Notes under the pieces: generated by a model
What the model was told of the DNA's origin: nothing
Seen by the model: the letters and a program-made list of their open reading frames with translations, nothing else
Database searches by the model: none
Origin: Branchinecta lynchi
Lineage: Eukaryota > Arthropoda > Branchiopoda > Anostraca > Branchinectidae
DNA: 64,000 nt
Direction: 5' to 3'
NCBI GenBank assembly: GCA_023053575.1
Contig: JAKZAP010000176.1
Coordinates: 1 to 64,000 of the forward strand
Made by a program: the position numbers and the translations under genes
Part shown: positions 18,957 to 32,300 of the stretch, piece by piece
How positions within the stretch are numbered: position 1 is the stretch's first letter
Layout: each line of letters opens with the position of its first letter

Positions 18957-21900
18957 GGTTTGTTTTCCCACAAGGTTTGTTTTCCCAGAAAGGTTTGTTT
19001 TCCCACAAGGTTTGTTTTCCCCCAAGGTTGTTTTTCCCGCAGGGTTTCTTTCCCCATAAGGTTGGTTTTCCAACAAGGATTGTTTTCTCACAAGGTTTGT
19101 TTTCCCACTAGGTTGTTTTTCCCACTAGGTTGGTTTTCCCACAAGGTTTGTTTTCCCACAAGGTTTGTTTTCCCCGAAGGTTGGTTTTCCCGCAAGGTTT
19201 GTTTTCCCACAAGGTTTGTTTTCCCCAAGGTTGGTTTTCCCGCAAGGTTGGTTTTCCCACAAGGTTTGTTTTCCCACTGTGTTGGTTTTCCCAAAAGGTT
19301 CGCTTTCCCGCAAGGTTGGTTTTCCCAAAAGGTTTGTTTCCCCACAAGTTTTGTTTTCCCACAAGGTTTGTTTTCCCACAAGGTTTGTTTTCCCACAAGG
19401 TTTGTTTTCCCACAACGTTTGTTTTCCCACAAGGTTGGTTTTCCCGAAAGGTTTGTTTCCCCACAAGGTTTGTTTTCCCACTAGGTTTGTTTTCCCATAG
19501 GGTTGGTTTTTCCACAAGGTTTGTTTTGTCACAAGGTTTGTTTTCCCACTAGGTTTGTTTCCCCACAAGGTTTGTTTTCTCACAAGGTTTGTTTTCCCAC
19601 AAGGTTTGTTTTCCCAAAAGGTTTGTTTTCCCACAAGGTTTGTTTTCCCACAAGGTTGGTTTTCCCGAAACGTTTGTTTCCCCACAAGGTTGGTTTTCTC
19701 ACTGTGTTGGTTTTCCCAAAAGGTTCGCTTTCCCACAAGGTTGGTTTTCCCGCAAGGTTTCCCCACAAGGTTTGTTTTCCCACAAGGATTGTTTTCTCAC
19801 AAGGTTTGTTTTCCCACTAGGTTTGCTTCCCCACAAGGTTTGTTTTCCCAAAAGGTTTGTTTTCCCCCAAGGTTGGTTTTCCCGCAAGGTTGGTTTTCCC
19901 ACTGTGTTGGTTTTCCCAAAAGGTTCGCTTTCCCACAAGGTTGGTTTTCCCGCAGGGTTTCTTTCCCCATAAGGTTGGTTTTCCCACAAGGTTTGTTTTC
20001 TCACAAGGTTTGTTTTCCCGCTAGGTTGTTTTTCCCACTAGGTTGGTTTTCCCACAAGGTTTGTTTTTCCCCCAAGGTTGGTTTTCCCGCAAGGTTGGTG
20101 TTCCCACAAGGTTTGTTTTCCCACTGTGTTGATTTACCCAAAAGGTTCGCTTTCCCGTAAGGTTGGTTTTCCCACAAGGTTTGTTTCCAAACAAGGTTTG
20201 TTTTCCCACAAGGTTTGTTTTCCCACAAGGTTTGTTTTCCCACAAGGTTTGTTTTCCCACAAGGTTGGTTTTCCCGAAAGGTTTGTTTCCCCACAAGGTT
20301 TTTTTTTCCCACTAGGTTTGTTTTCCCATAAGGTTGGTTTTCCCACAAGGTTTGTTTTCCCACTAGTTTTGTTTCCCCACAAGGTTTGTTTTCTCACAAG
20401 ATTTGTTTTCCCACAAAGTTTGTTTTCCCACAAGGTTTGTTTTCCCACAAGGTTGGTTTTCCCGAAAGGTTTGTTTCCCCACAAGGTTGGTTTTCCCACA
20501 AGGTTGGTTTTCCCACAGGGTTTGTTTTCCCACAAGGTTAGTTTTCCCGCAAGGTTTGTTTTCCCACAAGGTTAGTTTTCCCACAAGGTTTGTTTCCCCA
20601 CAAGGTTTGTTTCCCCACAAGGTTTGTTTTCCCACAAGGATTGTTTTCTCACAAGGTTTGTTTTCCCACTGTGTTGGTTTTCCCAAAAGTTTCGCTTTCC
20701 CGCAAGGTTGGTTTTCCCACAAGGTTGGTTTTCCCGCAGGGTTTGTTTCCCCATAAGGTTTGTTTTCCCATAAGGTTGGTTTTCCCACAAGGTTTGTTTT
20801 CTCACAAGGTTTGTTTTCCCACTAGGTTTGTTTCCCCACAAGGTTTGTTTTCTCACAAGGTTTGTTTTCCCATAAGGTTTGTTTTCAGACAAGGTTTGTT
20901 TTCCCACAAGGTTTGTTTTCCCACAAGGTTGGTTTTCCCGAAAGGTTTGTTTCCCCACAAGGTTGGTTTTCCCACAAGGTTGGTTTTCCACAGGGTTTGT
21001 TTTCCCACAAGGTTAGTTTTCCCGCAAGGTTTGTTTTCCCACAAGGTTAGTTTTCCCACAAGGTTTGTTTCCCCACAAGGTTTGTTTCCCCACAAGGTTT
21101 GTTTTCCCACAAGGATTGTTTTCTCACAAGGTTTGTTTTCCCACTGTGTTGGTTTTCCCAAAAGTTTCGCTTTCCCGCAAGGTTGGTTTTCCCACAAGGT
21201 TGGTTTTCCCGCAGGGTTTGTTTCCCCATAAGGTTGGTTTTCCCACAAGGTTTGTTTTCTCACAAGGTTTATTTTCCCACTAGGTTGGTTTTCCCACAAG
21301 GTTTGTTTTCCGACAAGGTTTGTTTTCCCCCAAGGTTGGTTTTCCCGCAAGGTTGGTTTTCCCACAAGGTTGGTTTTCCCACAAGGTTGGTTTTCCCGCA
21401 GGGTTAGTTTTCCCACAAGGTCTGTTTTAACACAAGGTTTGTTTTCCCACAAGGTTTGTTTCCCCACAAGGTTTGTTTTCCCACAAGGTTTGTTTTCTCA
21501 CAAGGTTTGTTTTCCCACTGTTTTGGTTTTCCCACAAGGTTGGCTTTCCCACAAGGTTTGTTTTCCCACAAGGTTTGTTTTCCCACTAGGTTTGTTTTCC
21601 CACAAGATTTGTTTTTCCACTAGGTTGGTTTTCCCACAAGGTTGGTTTTCCCACAAGGTTAGTTTTCTCACTAGGTTTTTTTTTCCCACAAGATTTGTTT
21701 TCCCACTAGGTTGGTTTTCCCACAAGGTTGGTTTTCCCTCAAGGTTAGTTTTAAAACAAGGCTGGTTTTCCCACAAGGTTTGTTTCCCCATAAGGTTTGT
21801 TTTCCCACAAGGTTTGTTTTCCCACAAGGTTTGTTTTCCCACAAGGTTTGTTTTCCCACTGTGTATTGTTTTCCCAAAAGGTTCGCTTTGTTCGGTTTTG

Positions 21901-24900
21901 TTCGGTTTGTTTTCCCACAAGGTTGGTTTTCCCGCAGGGTTTGTTTTCCCACAAGGTTAGTTTTCCCGCAAGGTTTGTTTTCCCACAAGGTTAGTTTTCC
22001 CACAAGGTTTGTTTCCCCACAAGGTTTGTTTTCCCACAAGGTTTGTTTTCCCTCAAGATTTGTTTTTCCTCTAGGTTGGTTTTCCCACAAGGTTGGTTTT
22101 CCCACAACGTTAGTTTTCTCACAAGGTTGGTTTTCCCACAAGGTTTGTTTCCCCATAAGGTTTGTTTTCCCACAAGGTTTGTTTTCCCACAAGGTTTGTT
22201 TTCCCACAAGGTTGGTTTTCAAGCAGGGTTTTGTTTTCCACAAGGTTAGTTTTCCCGAAAGGTTTGTTTCCCCACAAGGTTGGTTTTCCCACAAGGTTGG
22301 TTTCCCTACAAGGTTTGTTTTACCATAAGGTTTGTTTTCCCACAAGGTTTGTTTTCCCACAAGGTTAGTTTTCCCACAAGGTTGCTTTTCCCGCAAGGTT
22401 TGTTTCCCCACAAGTTTTGTTTTCCCACAAGGATTGTTTTCTCACAAGGTTTGTTTTCCCACTAGGTTTGTTTCCCCACAAGGTTTATTTTCCCACAAGG
22501 TTTGTTTTCCCCCAAGGTTGGTTTTCCCGCAAAGTTGGTTTTCCCACAAGGTTTGTTTTCCCACTGTGTTGGTTTTCCCAAAAGGTTCGCTTTCCCACAA
22601 GGTTGGTTTTCCCACATGGTTGGTTTTCCCGCAGGGTTGCTTTCCCCATTTGGTTGGTTTTACCACAAGGTTTGTTTTCTCACAAGGTTTGTTTTCCCAC
22701 TAGGTTGTTTTTCCCACTAGGTTGGTTTTCCCACAAGGTTTGTTTTCCCACAAGCTTTGTTTTCCCCCAAGGTTGGTTTTCCCGCTAGGTTGGTTTTCCC
22801 ACAAGGTTTGTTTTCCCCCTGTGTTGGTTTTCCCAAAAGGTTCGCTTTCCCGCAAGGTTGGTTTTCCCACAAGGTTTGTTTCCCCACAAGGTTTGTTTTC
22901 CCATAAGGTTTGTTTTCCCACAAGGTTTGTTTTCCCACAAGGTTTGTTTTCCCACAAGGTTGGTTTTCCCGAAAGGTTTGTTTCCCCACAAGGTTTGTTT
23001 TCCCACTAGGTTTGTTTTCCCATAAGGTTGGTTTTCCCACAAGGTTTGTTTTCTCACAAGGTTTGTTTTCCCACTATGTTTGTTTCCCCACAAGGTTTGT
23101 TTTCTCACAAGGTTTGTTCTCCCACAAGGTTCGTTTTCCCACAAGGTTTGTTTTCCCACAAGGTTTGTTTTCCCACAAGGTTGGTTTTCCCGAAAGGTTT
23201 GTTTCCCCACAAGGTTAGTTTTCCTGCAAGGTTTGTTTTCCCACAAGGTTAGTTTTCCCGCAAGGTTTGTTTCCCCACAAGGTTTGTTTCCCCACAAGGT
23301 TTGTTTTCCCACAAGGATTGTTTTCTCACAAGGTTTGTTTTCCCACTGTGTTGGTTTTCCCAAAAGGTTCGCTTTCCCGCAAGGTTGGTTTTCCCACAAG
23401 GTTGGTTTTCCCGCATGGTTTCTTTCCCCATAAGGTTGGTTTTCCCACAAGGTTTATTTTCTCACAAGGTTTGTTTTCCCACTAGGTTGGTTTTCCCACA
23501 AGGTTTGTTTTGCCACAAGGTTTTTTTTCCCACAAGGTTTGTTTTCCCCCAAGGTTTGTTTTCCCGCAAGGTTGGTTTTCCCAAAAGGTTGGTTTTCCCA
23601 CAAGGTTGGTTTTCCCGCAAGGTTAGTTTTCCCACAAGGTCTGATTTAACACAATGTTTGTTTTCCCACAAGGTTTGTTTCCCCACAAGGTTGTTTTCCC
23701 ACAAGGTTTGTTTTCTCACAAGGTTTGTTTTCCCACTGTTTTGGTTTTCCCATAAGGTTGTCTTTCCCACAAGGTTTGTTTTCCCACAAGGTTTGTTTTC
23801 CCTCAAGATTTGTTTTTCCTCTAGGTTGGTTTACCCACAAGGTTGGTTTTCCCACAACGTTAGTTTTCTCACAAGGTTGGTTTTCCCACAAGGTTTGTTT
23901 CCCCATAAGGTTTGTTTTCCGACAAGGTTTGTTTTCCCACAAGGCTGGTTTTCCCGCAGGGTTTGTTTTCCCAAAAGGTTAGTTTTCCCACAAGGTGTGT
24001 TTCCCCACAAGGTTTGTTTCCCCACAAGGTTTGTTTTCCCACAAGGATTGTTTTCTCACAAGGTTTGTTTTCCCACTGTGTTGGTTTTCCCAAAGGTTCG
24101 CTTTCCCACAAGGTTGGTTTTCCCACAAGGTTGGTTTTCCCGCAGGGTTTCTTTCCCCATAAGGTTGGTTTTCCGACAAGGTTTGTTTTCTCACAAGGTT
24201 TGTTTTCCCACTAGGTTGGTTTTCCCACAAGGTTTGTTTTCCCACAAGGTTTGTTTTCCCCCAAGGTTGGTTTTCCCGCAAGGTTGGTTTTCCCACAAGG
24301 TTGGTTTTCCCACAAGGTTGGTTTTCCCGCAAGGTTAGTTTTCCCACAAGGTCTGATTTAACACAATGTTTGTTTTCCCACAAGGTTTGTTTCCCCACAA
24401 GGTTTGTTTTCCCACAAGGTTTGTTTTCTCACAAGGTTTGTTTTCCCACTGTTTTGGTTTTCCCATGAGGTTGTCTTTCCCACAAGGTTTGTTTTCCCAC
24501 AAGGTTTGTTTTCCCTCAAGATTTGTTTTTCCTCTAGGTTGGTTTTCCCACAAGGTTGGTTTTCCCACAACGTTAGTTTTCTCACAAGGTTGGTTTTCCC
24601 ACAAGGTTTGTTTCCCCATAAGGTTTGTTTTCCCACAAGGTTTGTTTTCCCGCAAGGTTTGTTTTCCCACAAGGTTTGTTTTCCCGCAGGGTTTGTTTTC
24701 CCACAAGGTTAGTTTTCCCAAAAGGTTTGTTTCCCCACTAGGTTGGTTTTCCCACAAGGTTGATTTTCCCGCAGGGTTTGTTTTCCCACAAGGTTAGTTT
24801 TCCCGCAAGGTTTGTTTCCCCACAAGGTTTGTTTTCCCACAAGGATTGTTTTCTCACAAGGTTTGTTTTCCCACTAGGTTTGTTTCCCCACAAGGTTTGT

Positions 24901-26864
24901 TTTCCCACAAGGTTTGTTTTCCCCCAAGGTTGGTTTTCCCGCGAGGTTGGTTTTCCCACAAGGTTTGTTTTCCCACTGTGTTGGTTTTCCCAAAAGGTTC
25001 GCTTTCCCACAAGGTTGGTTTTCCCACAAGGTTGGTTTTCCCGCAGGGTTGCTTTCCCCATAAGGTTGGTTTTCCCACAAGGTTTGTTTTCTTACAAGGT
25101 TTGTTTTCCCACTAGGTTGTTTTTCCCACTAGGTTGGTTTTCCCACAAGGTTTGTTTTCCCACAAGCTTTGTTTACACCCAAGGTTGGTTTTCCCGCAAG
25201 GTTGGTTTTCCCACAAGGTTTGTTTTCCCACTGTGTTGGTTTTCCCAAAAGGTTCGCTTTCCCGCAAGGTTGGTTTTCCCACAAGGTTTGTTTCCCCACA
25301 AGGTTTGTTTTCCCATAAGGTTTATTTTCCCACAAGGTTTGTTTTCCCACAAGGTTTGTTTTCCCACAAGGTTTGTTTTCCCACAAGGTTTGTTTTACCA
25401 CAAGGTTGGTTTTCCCGAAAGGTTTGTTTCCCCACAAGGTTTGTTTTCCCACTAGGTTTGTTTTCCCATAAGGTTGGTTTTCCCACAAAGTTTGTTTCCT
25501 CACAAGGTTTGTTTCCCACTAGGTTTGTTTCCCCACAAGGTTTGTTTTCTCACAAGGTTTGTTTTCCCACAAGGTTTGTTTTCCCACAAGGTTTGTTTTC
25601 CCACAAGGTTTGTTTTCCCACAAGGTTGGTTTTCACGAAAGGTTTGTTTCCCCACAAGGTTGGTTTTCCCACAAGGTTGGTTTTCCCGCAGGGTTTGTTT
25701 TCCCACAAGGTTAGTTTTCCCGCAAGGTTTGTTTTCCCACAAGGTTAGTTTTCCCACAAACTTTGTTTCCCCACAAGGTTTGTTTCCCCACAAGGTTTGT
25801 TTTCCCACAAGGATTGTTTTCTCACAAGGTTTGTTTTCCCACTGTGTTGGTTTTCCCAAAAGGTTCACTTTCCCGCAAGGTTGGTTTTCCCACAAGGTTG
25901 GTTTTCCCGCTGGGTTTGTTTCCCCATAAGGTTGGTTTTCCCACAAGGTTTGATTTCTCACAAGGTTTGTTTTCCCACTAGGTTGGTTTTCCCACAAGGC
26001 TTGTTTTCCCACAATGTTGGTTTTCCCACAAGGTTGGTTTTCCCGCAAGGTTAGTTTTCCCACAAGGTCTGATTCAACACAATGTTTGTTTTCCCACAAG
26101 GTTTGTTTCCCCACAAGGTTTGTTTTCCCACAAGGTTTGTTTTCTCACAAGGTTTGTTTTCCCACTGTTTTGGTTTTCCCATAAGGTTATCTTTCCCACA
26201 AGGTTTGCTTTCCCACAAGGTTTGTTTTCCCTCAAGATTTGTTTTTCCTCTAGGTTGGTTTTCCCACAAGGTTGGTTTTCCCACAACGTTAGTTTTCTCA
26301 CAAGGTTGGTTTTCCCACAAGGTTTGTTTCCCCATAAGGTTTGTTTTCCCACAAGGTTTGTCTTCCCACACGGTTTGTTTTCCCACACGGTTGGTTTTCC
26401 CGCAGGGTTTGTTTTCCCACAAGGTTAGTTTTCCCGAAAGGTTTGTTTCCCCACAAGGTTGGTTTTCCCACAAGGTTGGTTTTCCCGCAGGGTTTGTTTT
26501 CCCACAAGGTTAGTTTTCCCGAAAGGTTTGTTTCCCTACAAGGTTTGTTTTCCCACAAGGATTGTTTTCTCACAAGGTTTGTTTTCCCACTAGGTTTGTT
26601 TCCCCACAAGGTTTGTTTTCCCACAAGGTTTGTTTTACCCCAAGGTTGGTTTCCCGCAAGGTTGGTTTTCCCACAAGGTTTGTTTTCCCACTGTGTTGGT
26701 TTTCCCAAAAGGTTCGCTTTCCCACAAGGTTGGTTTTCCCACAAGGTTGGTTTTCCCACAAGGTTGGTTTTCCCGCAGGGTTGCTTTCCCCATAAGGTTG
26801 GTCTTCCCACAAGGTTTGTTTTCTCACAAGGTTTGTTTTCCCACTAGGTTGTTTTTCCCACTAG
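18957..26864 (-). repeat. 17-bp satellite array, left domain
   Basis: About 465 head-to-tail monomers read GGTTTGTTTTCCCACAA on the plus strand. Common variants change one or a few bases: GGTTGG, CCCGCAA, CCCACTA, CCCCAC, CTCACAA, and a marker with CACTGTGTT followed by CCCAAAAGGTTCGC. Monomers of 16 or 18 bp are rare. One odd spot at 21,887-21,909 holds a 10-bp direct duplication (GTTCGGTTTT). A truncated monomer lies at 19,751-19,770. The array has no stop in the consensus on either strand, so long frames here carry no coding evidence. Confidence 0.95.
19751..21765 (+). repeat. Left arm of an inverted satellite segment duplication
   Basis: Rare marker monomers here recur in reverse complement and reverse order at 27,407-29,388. 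They are a truncated unit (19,751-19,770 with 29,369-29,388) and GTTTCCAAACAAGG (within 20,179-20,197 with 28,927-28,945). A GTTTTAAAACAAGG-containing unit also pairs (21,736-21,765 with 27,407-27,436). The paired coordinate sums stay at 49,124-49,172, so the order is kept with small indels. Confidence 0.7.
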
Positions 26865-26874
26865 CCTTGTGGGA
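26858..26874. other. Polarity switch of the satellite
   Basis: The sequence CCCACTAGCCTTGTGGG joins the two orientations. Left of it every monomer reads GTTTTCCC, right of it every monomer reads GGGAAAAC. I found no other switch in the array. There is no unrelated spacer at the junction, only a partial monomer on each side. Confidence 0.9.
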
Positions 26875-27406
26875 AAACCAACCTTGTGGGAAAACAAACC
26901 TTGCGGGAAAACTAACCTTGTGGGAAAACCAACCTTGTGTGAAAGCGAACCTTGTGGGAAAACCAACACAGTGGGAAAACAAACCTTGTGAGAAAACAAT
27001 CCTTGTGGGAAAACAAACCTTGTGGGGAAACAAACCTTGCGGGAAAACAAACCTTGTGGGAAAACAAACCTTGTGGGAAAACCAACCTTGTTGGAAAACA
27101 AACCTTGCGGGAAAACCAACCTTGTGGGAAAACCAACCTTGTGTGAAAGCGAACCTTTTGGGAAAACAATACACAGTGGGAAAACAAACCTTGTGAGAAA
27201 ACAATCCTTGTGGGAAAAAAAACTTTGTGAGAAAACAATCCTTGTGGGAAAACAAACCTTGTGGGAAAAAAAAAACTTGTGGGAAACCTAACCTTTTGGG
27301 AAAACAAACCCTGCGGGAAAACCAACCTTGTGGGAAAACAAACCTTGTGGGAAAACAAACCTTGTGGGAAAACAAACCTTATGGGGAAACAAAACTTGTG
27401 GGAAAA

Positions 27407-29388
27407 CCAGCCTTGTTTTAAAACTAACCTTGAGGGAAAACCAACCTTGTGGGAAAACCAACCTAGTGGGAAAACAAATCTTGTGGGAAAAAAAAACCTA
27501 GTGAGAAAACTAACCTTGTGGGAAAACCAACCTTGTGGGAAAACCAACCTAGTGGAAAAACAAATCTTGTGGGAAAACAAACCTAGTGGGAAAACAAACC
27601 TTGTGGGAAAACAAACCTTGTGAGAAAACAAACCTTGTGGGAAAACAAACCTTGTGGGGAAACAAACCTTGTGGGAAAACAAACCGTGTGTTAAAACGGA
27701 CCTTGTGGGAAAACTAACCCTGCGGGAAAACCAACCTTGTGGGAAAACCAACCTTGTGGGAAAACCAACCTTGCGGGAAAACCAACCTTGGGGGAAAACA
27801 AACCTTGTCGGAAAACAAACCTTGTGTGGAAAACCAACCTAGTGGGAAAATAAACCTTGTGAGAAAACAAACCTTGTGGGAAAACCAACCTTATGGGGAA
27901 ACAAACCCTGCGGGAAAACCAACCTTGTGGGAAAACCAACACTGCGGGAAAGCGAAACTTTTGGGAAAACCAACACAGTGGGAAAACAAACCTTGTGAGA
28001 AAACAATCCTTGTGGGAAAACAAACCTTGTGGGGAAACAAACCTTGTGGGGAAACAAACCTTGTGGAAAGACTAACCTTGCGGGAAAACAAACCTTGCGG
28101 GAAAACTAACCTTGTGGGAAAACAAACCCTGTGGGAAAACCAGCCTTGTGGGAAAACCAACCTTGTGGGGAAACAAACCTTTCGGGAAAACCAACCTTGT
28201 GGGAAAACAAACCTTGTGGGAAAACATACCTTGTCTGAAAACAAACCTTGTGGGAAAACAAACCTTGTGAGAAAACAAACCTTGTGGGGAAACAAACCTA
28301 GTGGGAAAACAAACCTTGTGAGAAAACAAACCTTGTGGGAAAACCAACCTTATGGGAAAACAAACCTTATGGGGAAACAAACCCTGCGGGAAAACCAACC
28401 TTGTGGGAAAACCAACCTTGCGGGAAAGCGAACCTTTTGGGAAAACCAACACAGTGGGAAAACAAACCTTGTGAGAAAAAAATCCTTGTGGGAAAACAAA
28501 CCTTGTGGGGAAACAAACCTTGTGGGGAAACAAACCTTGTGGGAAAACTAACCTTGTGGGAAAACAAACCTTGCGGGAAAACCAACCTTTTGGGAAAACA
28601 AACCTTGCGGGAAAACCAACCTTGTGGGAAAACCAACCTTGTGGGGAAACAAACCTTTCGGGAAAACCAACCTTGTGGGAAAACAAGCCTTGTGGGAAAA
28701 CAAACCTTGTGGGAAAACAAATCTTGTGAGAAAACAAACCTTGTGGGGAAACAAAACTAGTGGGAAAACAAACCTTGTGGGAAAACCAACCTTATGGGAA
28801 AACAAACCTAGTGGGGAAAAAAAACCTTGTGGGGAAACAAACCTTTCGGGAAAACCAACCTTGTGGGAAAACAAACCTTGTGGGAAAACAAACCTTGTGG
28901 GAAAACAAACCTTGTGGGAAAACAAACCTTGTTTGGAAACAAACCTTGTGGGAAAACCAACCTTGCGGGAAAGCGAACCTTTTGGGAAAATCAACACAGT
29001 GGGAAAACAAACCTTGTGGGAACACCAACCTTGCGGGAAAACCAACCTTGGGGGAAAACAAACCTTGTGGGAAAACCAACCTAGTGGGAAAAACAACCTA
29101 GCGGGAAAACAAACCTTGTGAGAAAACAAACCTTGTGGGAAAACCAACATTATGGGGAAAGAAACCCTGCGGGAAAACCAACCTTGTGGGAAAACCAACC
29201 TTGTGGGAAAGCGAACCTTTTGGGAAAACCAACACAGTGGGAAAACAAACCTTGTGGGAAAACAAACCTTGTGGGAAAACCAACCTTGCGGGAAAACCAA
29301 CCTTGGGGGAAAACAAACCTTGTGGGAAAACAAACCTTGTGGGGAAGCAAACCTTGTGGGAAAACAAACCTTGTGGGGAAACCTTGCG
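27407..29388 (-). repeat. Right arm of an inverted satellite segment duplication
   Basis: Reverse-complement partner of 19,751-21,765, identified by shared rare monomers in opposite order. Their midpoint is near 24,570, about 2.3 kb left of the polarity switch, so the pair is not a simple mirror around the switch. Confidence 0.7.
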
Positions 29389-32300
29389 GGAAAACTAACC
29401 TTGTGGGAAAACAAACCCTGCGGGAAAACCAACCTTGTGGGAAAACCAACCTTGTGGGGAAACAAACGTTTCGGGAAAACCAACCTTGTGGGAAAACAAA
29501 CCTTGTGGGAAAACAAACCTTGTGGGAAAACAAACATTGTGGGAAAACAAACCTTGTGAGAAAACAAACCTTGTGGGGAAACAAACCTAGTGGGAAAACA
29601 AACCTTGTGAGAAAACAAACCTTGTGGAAAAACCAACCCTATGGGAAACAAACCTTTCGGGAAAACTAACCTTGTGGGAAAACAAAACCCTGCTTGAAAA
29701 CCAACCTTGTGGGAAAACAAACCTTGTGGGAAAACAAACCTTATGGGGAAACAAACCTTGTGGGAAAACCAACCTTGTGAGAAAACTAACGTTGTGGGAA
29801 AACCAACCTTGTGGGAAAACCAACCTAGAGGAAAAACAAATCTTGAGGGAAAACAAACCTTGTGGGAAACAAACCTTGTGGGGAAACAAACCTTGCGGAA
29901 AAACTAACCTTGTGGGAAAACAAACCCTGCGGGAAAACCAACCTTGTGGGAAAACAAACCCTGCGGGAAAACAAACCTTGTGGGAAAACCAACCTTGTTG
30001 GGAAACAAACCTTTCGGGAAAACCAACCTTGTGGGAAAACAAACCTTGTGAGAAAACAAACCTTGTGAGGAAACAAACCTAGTGGGAAAACAAACCTTGT
30101 GACAAAACAAACCTTGTGGGAAAACCAACCTTATGGGAAAACAAACCTAGTGGGAAAACAAACCTAGTGGGAAAACAAACCTTGTGGGAAAACAAACCTT
30201 GTGGGAAAGCCAACCTTGTGGGAAAACCAAAACAGTGGGAAAACAAACCTTGTGAGAAAACAAACCTTGTGGGAAAACAAACCTTGTGGGGAAACAAACC
30301 TTGTGGGAAAACAAACCTTGTGTTAAAACAGACCTTGTGGGAAAACTAACCCTGCGGGAAAACCAACCTTGTGGGAAAACCAACCTTGTGGGAAAACCAA
30401 CCTTGCGGGAAAACCAACCTTGGGGGAAAACAAACCTTGTCGGAAAACAAACCTTGTGGGAAAACCAACCTAGTGGGAAAATAAACCTTGTGAGAAAACA
30501 AACCTTGTGGGAAAACCAACCTTATGGGAAAAAAAACCCTGCGGGAAAACCAACCTTGTGGGAAAACCAACCTTGCGGGAAAGCGAAACTTTTGGGAAAA
30601 CCAACACAGTGGGAAAACAAACCTTGTGAGAAAACAATCCTTGTGGGAAAACAAACCTTGTGGGGAAACAAACCTTGTGGGGAAACAAACCTTGTGGGAA
30701 AACTAACCTTGTGGGAAAACAAACCTTGCGGGAAAACTAACCTTGTGGGAAAACAAACCCTGTGGGAAAACCAACCTCTCGGGAAAACCAACCTTGTGGG
30801 GAAACAAACCTTTTGGGAAAACCAACCTTGTGGGAAAACAAACCTTGTGGGAAAACAAACCTTGTCTGAAAACAAACCTTGTGGGAAAACAAACCTTGTG
30901 AGAAAACAAACCTTGTGGGGAAACAAACCTAGTGGGAAAACAAACCTTGTGAGAAAACAAACCTTGTGGGAAAACCAACCTTATGGGAAAACAAACCTTA
31001 TGGGGAAACAAACCCTGCGGGAAAACCAACCTTGTGGGAAAACCAACCTTGCGGGAAAGCGAACCTTTTGGGAAAACCAACACAGTGGGAAAACAAACCT
31101 TGTGAGAAAACAATCCTTGTGGGAAAACAAACCTTGTGGGGAAACAAACCTTGTGGGGAAACAAACCTTGTGGGAAAACTAACCTTGTGGGAAAACAAAC
31201 CTTGCGGGAAAACCAACCTTTTGGGAAAACAAACCTTGCGGGAAAACCAACTTTGTGGGAAAACCAACCTTGTGGGGAAACAAACCTTTCGGGAAAACCA
31301 ACCTTGTGGGAAAACAAACCTTGTGGGAAAACAAACCTTGTGGGAAAACAAATCTTGTGAGAAAATAAACCTTGTGGGGAAACAAAACTAGTGGGAAAAC
31401 AAACCTTGTGGGAAAACCAACCTTATGGGAAAACAAACCTAGTGGGAAAAAAAACCTTGTGGGGAAACAAACCTTTCGGGAAAACCAACCTTGTGGGAAA
31501 ACAAACCTTGTGGGAAAACAAACCTTGTGGGAAAACAAACCTTGTTTGGAAACAAACCTTGTGGGAAAACCAACCTTGCGGGAAAGCGAACCTTTTGGGA
31601 AAATCAACACAGTGGGAAAACAAACCTTGTGGGAACACCAACCTTGCGGGAAAACCAACCTTGGGGGAAAACAAACCTTGTGGGAAAACCAACCTAGTGG
31701 GAAAAACAACCTAGCGGGAAAACAAACCTTGTGAGAAAACAAACCTTGTGGGAAAACAAACCTTGTGAGAAAACAAACCTTGTGGGGAAACAAACCTAGT
31801 GGGAAAACAAACCTTGTGAGAAAACAAACCTTGTGGGAAAACCAACCTTATGGGAAAACAAACCTTATGGGGAAACAAACCCTGCGGGAAAACCAACCTT
31901 GTGGGAAAACCAACCTTGCGGGAAAGTGAACCTTTTGGGAAAACCAACACAGTGGGAAAACAAACCTTGTGAGAAAACAATCCTTGTGGGAAAACAAACC
32001 TTGTGGGGAAACAAACCTTGTGGGGAAACAAACCTTGTGGGAAAACTAACCTTGTGGGAAAACAAACCTTGCGGGAAAACCAACCTTTTGGGAAAACAAA
32101 CCTTGCGGGAAAACCAACTTTGTGGGAAAACCAACCTTGTGGGGAAACAAACCTTTCGGGAAAACCAACCTTGTGGGAAAACAAACCTTGTGGGAAAACA
32201 AACCTTGTGGGAAAACAAATCTTGTGAGAAAATAAACCTTGTGGGGAAACAAACCTAGTGGGAAAACAAACCTTGTGGGAAAACAAACCTTGTGGGAAAA

